A DNA stretch of 44,867 nt. Source: Priapulus caudatus. Lineage: Eukaryota > Priapulida > Priapulimorpha > Priapulimorphida > Priapulidae. Below are positions 34,699 through 44,867 of the stretch, in pieces (the stretch's first letter is position 1; every line of letters begins with the position of its first letter). The notes under the pieces are model-generated. The model searched no databases. It was not told the DNA's origin and saw only the letters and a list, made by a program, of their open reading frames with translations. The DNA lies in NCBI RefSeq assembly GCF_000485595.1, contig NW_014579058.1, forward strand, positions 1 to 44,867, read 5' to 3'. A program made the position numbers and the translations under genes.

Positions 34699-35380
34699 GT
34701 CAATGAATCCAAAAATTTAGGAAAACGTAGAAAAAACTGTGATGTACATGAAAGTCAATGTCAAAGCTCTTTCCTAAGATCAAGAAAGAAATTACTCACT
34801 GTAGGGTAGAGCTAGTATGGAAAATTATTATGCATGATGTTTGAATTACCAAAAAGTTAGCATGCTCCAATCCCAGCTTCGATCATGACCTAGCACCGTG
34901 GCACCAATTATTCCTCTTCTCTCTCTCTCTGATATGCCTGCAATCACATTGCATAAAACACATACAGATAACAAATAATCTAGCTTGCAACACTATTTAT
35001 ACCATAGATTACCCACCAGATATAATAATGTTTACGATTCATTATTGATTTAAAATAAATCAGTCTACAATTATATATATACAGAATACATATTTCTACA
35101 ATTCAATATTAATTTCTAAAATAAATCGGTCTTTCAATTGGTTCCAATTTATGTTTGTACTGCCGAATACAGAAAATAGTTCAAGAAACAGCTGTGTCCC
35201 TATGTCACGAACAACTTGACAAGATGACATATGGACAGCTATGTGTGGCAGTAATACGACACTACATTTGGCGCCGTGATCAAAAGAACGGGGTATGCCT
35301 TCGCAACGCAATGCAAGAAACTACCGTGTACGATGCACGCGCCGGGACACTGAGTGCAGATAACGGCAACGATGAAGACG
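34695..35380. other. AT-rich interval
   Basis: A frame from 35,155 continues into the GAA tract, giving about 75 ordinary residues then a Glu run. I do not recognise it and do not call it a gene. A short CT run lies at 34,916-34,930. Confidence 0.3.
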
Positions 35381-35457
35381 AAGAAGAAGAAGAAGAAGAA
35401 GAAGAAGAAGAAGAAGAAGAAGAAGAAGAAGAAGACGAAGAAGAAGAAGAAGAAGAA
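35381..35457. repeat. (GAA)n trinucleotide repeat
   Basis: About 25 GAA/GAC triplets. Purine-rich on the plus strand and capable of triplex formation. It encodes poly-Glu in the plus frame and poly-Phe on the minus strand. Confidence 0.95.
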
Positions 35458-37314
<1,857 letters not shown>

Positions 37315-37824
37315 CATTTGAAGTGAGGAGTTAGCTCTGAAAACACCCTATAATCACACATGGCAATGCATAATAACTCTATGGAGATGTCGTACAGATG
37401 TAAGCAGAAAGTACATCTCAAACTCTCAGACTCACATGTAAGATCAGCTTGGCTCTGTGAACAAGCGAGCACGCTGCACACATGTGAACTGGAGCAGTGT
37501 AGAATACCAACTAATGCAACGCAACTGTTACAGTTTCTTTCCAAAGTGGAAGTGGTAGTGTTTTTCTAGGAATTAATTGAGAAAAATCTTCAAACCTTTA
37601 AGGTATACAACCGGACTGTGTTATGTTTGTGATTTTTTTGGTGTTTTGAATCTACCTAACATGTGACCATGAAAACTCTTTCTAATCTTTTGCAAGTAAC
37701 TGTACGTTTGAACACTGATGGGCTAATAAAACGCATTATGATTCATAATATCAATGTCTACCGTCAATAATAAACAATTACCAAGAGAAGTATAGTGTAT
37801 ATGTTTGTGGGGTGGTGTATTTGT
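37315..37824. repeat. Third-copy 3' flank, first piece
   Basis: Aligns with 26,300-26,817. It holds AATAAA at 37,725-37,730, a plausible polyadenylation signal also present in unit A. Confidence 0.8.
37750..37824 (+). repeat. 75 bp direct repeat, left copy
   Basis: Identical over 75 bp to 39,296-39,370, starting ATCAATGTCTACCGTCAATA and ending GGTGGTGTATTTGT. It belongs to the zinc finger 3' flank and brackets the foreign stretch at 37,825-39,295. Confidence 0.9.
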
Positions 37825-39295
37825 AAGGAGATGAGTTCTGACTGACCCAATGGAGATTGGGAAAGGTGAAAACACTGATGTTCAATGGCAAAGTTATGTA
37901 CCCTTCAGCCACACCAGATCCTTGACCCATCCGATGCGATGAAAGCAGGATAACAGCCGATGCCATCTTCTTGAATCCGACGTGGAACCAAGATGTGCAG
38001 TCGTCGTACGCCACAGTTTAATGTAACGTTGCCCGCTACTTTTCGTTTCTTCAGGTCTGAACCAATCCGGCTACCGTAGCCGCCCTTGTGTGCGAAACCC
38101 AACCGGCACAGCCTCAGCCATCACTATACTAGAGTGTATTCAGAAAGGGCATTTACAATGTTTATAGAGAAACCATGGCATCAACAACTGCGGCTCCTGT
38201 ATGAAGATTTTCCAATCTTGTGCCTCGTCTTTAGTAGTAAGATTTCTTACGATCATATATCCTTGTAATAGTTGTATAGTCTTCTCATATATATATATAT
38301 CGTGTTCTTCTATCTATATCATGAAATCAGATATTGATTTGATAGGTTCAGACTCCAGAGGGCTACGTTGAGGTGCCTGAGGTGCCCCAGTTGCTGGTGA
38401 ATCATGGGGCTGCATGCAACTTGAAGTCGTGTTGGTGCTGCTTGACTGGCGATGACATCTAGTAGAAAGCCATTTGACAGCTGGTCCGAGGTAACGTTCT
38501 CAGCCTTGGGACGATAGATAGAGATGTCTCCAGGTGATAACGGCTGGACAATGGGATGGGGAGCATAGTCTCCCGATCAGTGGAAATGCTACCAGCGGTG
38601 GCTGTACCAATGTCGCCAATCTGAAAAACAACAAGAAAAACCTCAGCAGTACCAAGGCAACCCCAAAAAAGGAAAACAAAACCGTAGTTACAAAGATGTG
38701 GCGACAAAGATATTCTCCTATCTGCGTTAAAATTTGTATTTACAGTTAATGACATTTTGTTGCAAAAATAGTAAATTAAAGAATAATGACAAAAAATAAA
38801 GAAACAGGGAAAGACAACCTGATAAAGTTGAGAAACTCCTGTATTCAGTAGGCACATGTATGGCTTGGTGACAATAGTTATCTATGCCTGCAGTGTCTCA
38901 TGGTAGCTGCTACAGTGTTTCCCCTGGCCAAAAAGGTCAGCGAGGCGGTAAAAAAATGTTGGTGCTTGCGCAATCCGAGAAGCGGGAAATGCGAGCACCG
39001 AAGGTGATCGCCATGCTAGGGGGGTCCGGGGGGCATGCTCCCACGGAAAATTAAAAAAAACATGGTGCACTTTGGTGCATTCTAAGCTATTCTGAACACA
39101 TTATATGAGACTCTTGAATAACTTTTGCAAGTTGTCGAAAGGAACAAAAAGCTTCTGGGAAAGGTTTTACTTTCGTTTTTCTCCTCCCCAGTCCTCGCTA
39201 CCCCCATGCATAGATCAATCCTGCCGCACATCCGCAAAGTTACAAGTATATACAGTTTACATTGCTTATAGATATCTAACTGAATAAAAATAGTC
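37825..39295. other. 1.47 kb insertion inside the third copy
   Basis: This stretch is missing from units A and B at the equivalent site. Minus-strand frames of 60-130 residues exist (for example 37,905-38,102 and 38,459-38,857) but show no domain I recognise. At 38,910-39,060, CAGTGTTTCCCCTGGCC and GCTAGGGGGGTCCGGGGGGC are typical of dispersed MITE-like repeats. Confidence 0.6.
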
Positions 39296-39370
39296 ATCAA
39301 TGTCTACCGTCAATAATAAACAATTACCAAGAGAAGTATAGTGTATATGTTTGTGGGGTGGTGTATTTGT
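39296..39370 (+). repeat. 75 bp direct repeat, right copy
   Basis: Identical to 37,750-37,824. After it the third-copy alignment resumes with GTGCGTGCGTGCG, so the insertion duplicated its flank. Confidence 0.9.
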
Positions 39371-39722
39371 CTGTGCGTGCGTGCGTGCGTGCGTGTGTGT
39401 GAGAAAGCAACAAATGATAAGAATAACGAAAGCTGTTACTGTGCGAAGCAAGTTCATATATGCAAATTGGGAAACTAATCATGAGAGAGAGACAGAGACA
39501 GAGGCAGAGAGAGACAGAGACAGAGAGAGAGATAGAGAGCGAGCGAGCATATTATAAGCCTATTATACTAGGCCTGTATGATAAATACTCTGTACACACG
39601 GGTAAAACTAACAGCTAATATCGTAGTCTACCACGTCTACGTGAGCAGGAGCATCTTGACTGGAGTATAGACGCTCTACAACGTCGAAGAAAAGCGATTA
39701 GATAGGTACTGCTAATGTGTCC
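39371..39722. repeat. Third-copy 3' flank, second piece
   Basis: Aligns with 26,818-27,200, including the GCGT microsatellite and the GAGACA repeat, which is shorter here than in unit B. Alignment ends at GCTAATGTGTCCTAC. Confidence 0.85.
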
Positions 39723-41336
39723 TACCTTGCCAACTTGGCGATTCCAGGCAGTCATATAGTATCATATTTACCAATCTACTGTTTTGGTCGGTGTTACTAT
39801 CGCTTGGGATGTAATGCTCTACATTACAAATAGTCATATACAATACTGTATAGTGTTTGCGAGTGCGGTCATTATCACTCAAAGACAATTCATGAAATAC
39901 AGTCGATCTTATGTGCATAAAAAGGTGGGAAGAGGCCAGTAGTAGGTACGCAGTAACAAATGTCGATCTCAATATTTCAGTTCAGGGGAAACGCAATGTC
40001 TTTCACAGGTAATTCTAATGTCTAGGGTTTGCAAGAGCGGGAATCTTAGCGCGTTACCTCTCAAAGGCAACGCTATTCAGTCGATCTTATATGCTTAAAA
40101 AGATGAGGAGCCGGTCAGCAGTAGGTGCGTATCTCACATACCGATCTACATTACTTCAATGAACCAGTTAATGACAGGTGCCGATCGTAAAGCAGACGTT
40201 TAGTTTGTGTAGAAGCGACATTGCCGTAAGTAACAACAGTTACACATAGAGCACGCGGAATTAAAGCAAGGCACCAGCAGTTACTGGTACATGCGTAAAT
40301 GAGCCAGTAAAGTAACCGAGATGCACAAAGAGATATAATAGCTTAGTTGACAAGAGAATAAATGTAACAAGGGCAATTTTACACCAGCAAGTAAACTTGA
40401 CTGTAGAGCAATGGCGCTGCAAAGTGCAAACATTTATACAACAACCGTCAGAAAGTACGAAACACAGAAAGAACAGCTGATAATTTATAAGCAACGCCGA
40501 TATACGCCGACGCCTGTATTTCATTTACTCCTACATATATCATATAATATTTTATTTGTAAAATTTGCATTTTTATTGAGAAGACACATTTTAGCGCTGA
40601 AATCTAGTCGATAGATATCGGGTAAAATAATACCCATCTTAAATTTTCGAAAATAAATATATCTTCGCGCCAGTATTGCGAATACTGGCGCATTGTTAAT
40701 AGTCAATCACCCCCTCCCCCACACACACACCTTCCGCATTGCGCTATTACGCGGTAGGAAAGTATACTTGCTCTCATTTCTCGCATGTTACTGCTGTGTT
40801 GTGCTATGCATGGTTATTGAACAAACGTGTGTTCAAGAATGCATGTTACTACTGTACTGTGCTATGCATACGTTCATTATCATTGTGTTCATTGAAGTAA
40901 GAGATTTGGATAGAAACCGTTCATAGCTAACTAATGGTGGGTGTGTTCTTTAAATTAAAATTGTAATTTCAACGGAATACAATCATTAGTGTTTATTTTT
41001 AAATGCTAGCCATAAATCTGCACATGTCTGCATGGTCAGACACACATCGCCATCTATTGGCTGATTTAGATTTTATTAGAGTCAAGTATGTCGGGAAAAC
41101 TGGTAATTATTAAATTGAGATATCGGGATTTCTGTTTTAGGGCAAAACTACTGCGACAAGTATATTCTCTGTCTCTTTTAAAAGTATAAATTCAACAAAA
41201 TACTATTCTATTTGGCAGGCACCTAGCGTGCTTATCCACCTTAACACTTTCCTTGTCTCCTCTCCTTTGCAATCTCCTTCTCTGATATTGTTCATCTACC
41301 CTCTATTTTTTTCCTTTCCTCTTCCTTTTGTCCATA
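39723..41336. other. 1.6 kb stretch interrupting the third copy
   Basis: Absent from units A and B. It contains two diverged roughly 100 bp copies sharing CAGTCGATCTTAT, ATAAAAAG or TTAAAAAG, and AGTAGGT (about 39,901-40,000 and 40,076-40,170). It also has a perfect hairpin GCGCCAGTATT / AATACTGGCGC at about 40,667-40,691 and a 58 bp tandem duplication at 40,783-40,898. No gene is recognised. Confidence 0.5.
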
Positions 41337-41416
41337 ATAATGATCAGCCTCCTACGATTTCTCCAGTTTTTTCTCTACCACCAGTGCTACCACATCCGCC
41401 ATTTTCCTTGCCCAGA
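41337..41416. repeat. Third-copy piece, pre-TG-tract stretch
   Basis: CAGCCTCCTACGATTTCTCC to CATTTTCCTTGCCCAGA matches 15,045-15,116 and 27,208-27,283. It is the continuation of the piece that stopped at 39,722. Confidence 0.8.
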
Positions 41417-41497
41417 ACAGACGGACGGACGGACGGACGTACGACGGACGACGACCCATGGCAATAGCTCAGCTTGACGATGTCAAGGTGAGCTAAA
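41417..41497. mobile_element. GACG microsatellite with adjacent hairpin (pearl/Helitron-like module?)
   Basis: GACGGACGGACGGACG is followed by AATAGCTCAGCTTGAC, GAT and GTCAAGGTGAGCTAAAAA. The arms AGCTCAGCTTGAC and GTCAAGGTGAGCT (41,466-41,494) pair with one mismatch. A tetranucleotide core near a 3' hairpin is the layout of mollusc 'pearl'-type non-autonomous Helitron-like repeats. Assignment is from memory. Confidence 0.4.
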
Positions 41498-42067
41498 AAT
41501 GGAAAGGAAACGTTCTAATATAATTAGTAGAGTTAAAATTTAAAAAAAATCATATTTTGAAAAATTGCATTTAATTGGTAGTTTTAACCCCACTAGTGAA
41601 TATTATTCCTAGCTGCTGCAATGTACACCACAAAACATGGAGAAAATGAAAACAAGTAGAAAGCAAAAACAACTGTAGTCATATGAAAGTCGTAGGGCCG
41701 GCCCAAGATATACTTTGGAAAAAATAATAAACAGCATATATTTTTTTTGTAGTCACAACACTTTAGGGCCGGTCGACTTGTAGGGCCGGGGGCATAGACA
41801 TGAAAATTACTGATCAGATGCTCTCAGAATGCACCAATTTTTAAAAAAAATCTTGGAGGAGGTCCCCCCAAACCCCCCCAAAGTGTCTTTCGGCAGCTTT
41901 TTAAAACACCAGAAAAAGTAAGCAGGAAAAAGTGCCCTTTATTTCTTCCTGGACACCCCCTTTTCAAAAATCCTGGATCCGCCCCTGCCTACAACCCTTG
42001 TCTGATTAGCAGACAAACTACGCGACACTTTGCAGACAGCGCCTGTCTGACTAGGCTGTTCCATTTA
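41498..42067. other. Non-coding interval with G/C-rich repeat end
   Basis: AGGGCCGGCCC and AGGGCCGGTCG phrases at about 41,694 and 41,766 resemble short transposon ends. GGTCCCCCCAAACCCCCCC at about 41,861 and the CAGGGGCGGATCC end follow. No gene is seen. Confidence 0.4.
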
Positions 42068-42516
42068 TGCTGGCCGCACACTATCCGACCCGAGCGCGAT
42101 CGGGAGGCTTACGTCTGGATCAGGAGGCTTAAGTTTGGCTCGGGAGGTCATTTTGGCCCGATTTGAATTTTGAATCGGGAGCGGAGCGGGTCGTATAGTG
42201 TGCGAGGGCTTACGACGCGACTCAGATAGTGTGCGTGGCCATCCGACCCGCCGCCGAGCGCTGAAGAAATTTGACCAATCACAGAGCAGCGCCATGGGAA
42301 CTGCATTCGGTAATAATGGCGGAAAACACTTCCGACCCTTAGTGCACGCTAAATCCGCTTGGAACGCCACGAGAGTGCCATGGTTTGCGCCAACTTTGAG
42401 TCGGACACTGTGCGGGGGCCTCCTATGGGGCCTCCCGATCGACCGGGAGTGGGTCGTATAGTGTGCAATGGCTTAGTGCTGTGCACAGTGCAAAATCGTA
42501 TAGTGTGCGGCTAGCA
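42068..42516. mobile_element. MITE with TA target duplication
   Basis: The left end TGCTGGCCGCACACTATC and the inverted right end TGCTAGCCGCACACTATA match over about 20 bp. TA lies outside both (42,066-42,067 and 42,517-42,518). The subterminal phrase GGGTCGTATAGTGTGC recurs inside (about 42,188 and 42,449) and as its complement at the left. The element is 449 bp and non-coding. Superfamily undecided. Confidence 0.7.
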
Positions 42517-42518
42517 TA

Positions 42519-43879
42519 ACCGTAGACATGCCAGATATAAAATGCCTATTAAAAAAACAATGTGTCCAAGCGAACAATACGAACAATCAGTGCAAATGTT
42601 GTACAGTGCAACTGAAATGAGGAATATAACCTTGCCGCTGCAGAATGCGGAAATTAAGCCTAGAAATCGTAATGATTCCGCAGAATGAGGAATGGTTGGA
42701 GACCCACCCTGTAATGCGATTTAGACGAAGCAATCTGAGCCGGTCGCAAAAGGTAGCAGATAATGAACGCTAGTGAGCCATTGTTGTTTAACCGTTGCGG
42801 GCATCTGTGTGGTCATCGTATCAGGTAGATAAGTTGCCACCCACATTACAGTGTAAGATTCGGAGACACAGTGTACCGCCTTCAACCCCACCGGTGGCCC
42901 CAGGGGAAGGGCAGCGCAAAGCAGGCGACCGGAACCGTCTCGAACGACAAAGAAAGTCGCCAAGCTCTCCCATTCCATGATGCAAGTCAGGGGAATCCAG
43001 TGTACCGCAGTACTAACGGACCAAGGAACGTGATCAGGCGAAACCCACGATGGGCTGCCAGCGAATATCAATCAAAGAACGACTGGGCAGTCGAAGCGTC
43101 AACCGTCAGGGTATACCCGGCAGAGGATCAACGAAAACCCGTGGGGCACCGACACGTGAGAGCGAGGTATAAACGCCCATACGTAATAGAGAATTCGTCC
43201 GAGCAGACGAAGACATACGAGCCGGGAGAGAAAAAGACCCCACGTCCCCAAAGAAACGAGAACAAGAGTTAGAGCATCCCGGAACTCTCCAAGCGAGAAA
43301 CGCAAGAGATGCCCCTGTGGAGTACAAGCCTTCCGAGGAAAGGCCACAGGATTCAGCAACCCAGTGCCGAAGGGAAGAAGCTAAAGGATACAGCTTGAGG
43401 AAAGCATCACACACGACCGCGGAAAATTGCGACGAGATCGGAGTGGGAACTGTGCGTCAAAGCCAGCTGCTTGGTCAGACGATATATAATCTGCCCCAAG
43501 CGAGCTACGCCTTCGATGAGTGATAGAAAGCTCAGTCAGAGGCTCGGCGGAGAGTTGTGGTGGCGAATGCCACGAAAGTGAATACATATCGCGTGAACGA
43601 ATGGAGAAACCTGACTAGAGATGGCGCCACGGGGGTGTGAGAGGATGGATGTCCCCAGTTAATTATAAGAAAAAGAGGATTCTCTTCGAAGCAATCCGTG
43701 TTATCTAACATTATAAGACTGATCACAGACAGTGGCGATTATGCACTCTATCGTCGTAACCATACGCAATATGCTGTACAATAAACGATACTATTGTTTG
43801 TATCAATAAACGATTATTTTATTGACCTCTATTGTGAGAAAGCACAACAGTTGTATAGTATTTGCTATAGTTTATAGTA
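42519..43879. other. Unassigned interval, GC-rich at 42,720-43,640
   Basis: Overlapping frames on both strands (the longest 133 residues, plus, 42,871-43,272, rich in Arg, Lys and Pro) have no domain I recognise. The base composition differs sharply from the AT-rich neighbours, which suggests an inserted element or an old coding fragment. Confidence 0.25.
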
Positions 43880-44056
43880 TATATGTACATTGTTATGTTG
43901 GACCACAATGGGACAATAAGTTGTGTTAGCCCGCTTTTTTTGTGTTTTCATCCTCGATATATTTTCTAGGCTGGGCATTTTGTTTATTTATGTCTGTTAT
44001 CGATTGTAATGTATGCTTTGTTAATTATGATCGAAATGATAATTAAATCAATCAAT
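43880..44056 (+). mobile_element. Probable non-LTR retrotransposon 3' end
   Basis: GTTGGACCACAATGGGACAA then GTTAGCCCGC and a tail AAATCAATCAATCA have the look of a CR1/Jockey-type 3' untranslated end with a simple-repeat tail. No coding sequence precedes it, so it would be a strongly 5'-truncated insertion. Confidence 0.4.
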
Positions 44057-44867
44057 CAGTCCTACCACGTTGAATGTGTGGTTTTTCCATCCCGCTGGCG
44101 TCCCATAGCGCTGGCAGCATGGAAGCGTTGAGAAGCGTGCAGACGATGATGTCGTGTAGACTGAAACAGTGTGCTGTTACTCCTGTAGTTAACGGTTCTA
44201 TGCACGTGACTTGTTAACAGATTGCTCCTTTGCAGCGACTCAAATTTGAGTTTCGAAGGTTCTCATGGAACTAAAGTTCTGCGGCTAATGCATGAGGCGT
44301 TATGATCGGGTGTAGTGCCATGCGTGCACTGTTGTCAGTCCTCAGCATGTCAACTATATAGCTATCTCTAGCATCGAGATATAAGTCCTTAAAACTATGA
44401 GTCTCGATTTCCATGCTATATATATGGCAGACTAAAGCTTCTAAGGATTTATTCTTTTTCATTACACCGTATAATCCGTTTTAATAATGGTTGTAAGGGC
44501 ACATATATATGATAGATTAACGAACGAGAATATGGTTGACCGCGTTAAGGCGAGTAATACATTTGCCATTGAAAGACTTGTCCTTGTCTCTACGCTGTGT
44601 GCCGAGCGCACCTATTCCGTGAATCACGGACTGGCTGAGGTGTTTAGGGCATCAATGAATGACTTGCGAAATCAACGAGGAATAATAACACGTAACAGTA
44701 GGCGTGAAACAATTCCGTTTATCGGTGTCAAAAATGTTGCGTACTCGCTAGGTGTTGAGCTTCGATGACATTATAATATGCTACCTTTTGTATAACAATA
44801 GGAATAAAGATCAGGAAGGGGTATGGGTGGGTGGGTGTTTTGGCTCAGGGGTGAGATTCCGCAGTGA
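44057..44867. other. Right-edge interval, no recognised gene
   Basis: A 93-codon plus frame (44,487-44,768) starts with ATG and ends cleanly but resembles nothing I know. It could be chance or an exon that continues outside. Confidence 0.25.

Noticed and set aside
43621-43640. TGGCGCCAC as a retroviral-type primer binding site
   Set aside because: No LTR pair, polypurine tract or gag/pol blocks are found nearby.
44487-44768. 93-codon frame at the right edge
   Set aside because: It has a clean start and stop, but no domain, no neighbouring signals and a length within chance expectation in this amount of sequence.

Overview
This window looks like nuclear DNA of an invertebrate animal, probably marine and tentatively a lophotrochozoan such as a mollusc. 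Reasons: about 90% of it is repeats and AT-rich non-coding DNA; it holds a poly-C2H2 zinc finger gene behind a splice acceptor; it carries non-LTR retrotransposon remains, several MITE-like inverted-repeat elements, and a GACG-microsatellite plus hairpin module of a kind I associate with mollusc genomes. There are no bacterial-style operons, rRNAs or convincing tRNAs. Most long frames in the left third are read-throughs of simple repeats.

Layout. 1-3,300: simple repeats (CA, GA, GT, CT), with three stem-loops embedded. 3,335-6,050: three different tandem arrays (about 64 bp, 167 bp and 37 bp units). 6,138-6,537: a MITE with TTA target duplications. 7,093-7,625: the 3' end of a non-LTR reverse transcriptase. 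8,855-9,318 (minus): a broken SGNH-hydrolase-like fragment. 10,114-10,226: a 113 bp foldback. 10,240-34,597: the dominant feature, a direct tandem duplication of a 12 kb unit (copy A 10,240-22,664; copy B 22,665-34,597). Each unit contains, in order, an AT-rich 5' flank, a splice acceptor, a zinc finger gene, a GAGACA microsatellite, a CAG-rich stretch, a TG tract, a 73 bp minisatellite, a 4.1-4.3 kb inverted-repeat DNA transposon with one gene, a 0.37 kb MITE and a shared 3' flank. 37,035-41,987: a candidate composite element bounded by CAGGGGCGGATCCAG inverted repeats that holds three separated pieces of a third copy of the unit. 42,068-42,516: another MITE. 43,880-44,056: a probable retroposon tail.

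Genes. The best supported coding region is the zinc finger gene in copy B (25,306-26,235). It has ten fingers in frame, and its true end is visible only in the third fragment at 37,111-37,314. The transposon gene (29,580-32,643 in copy B, 17,430-20,664 in copy A) is broken in both copies but keeps recognisable blocks: DNVDHN...HG, a PIN/XPG-like AEDTDILVL block and a C-terminal CXC-like cysteine cluster. I read it as an Academ-like, XPG-nuclease DNA transposon. That assignment rests on recalled family motifs, not on a search.

Caution. Copies A and B differ by very frequent one-base insertions and deletions, in coding and non-coding DNA alike, and homopolymers are inflated in A. This looks more like incompletely polished long reads than biological decay, so 'pseudogene' calls here may be assembly artefacts.
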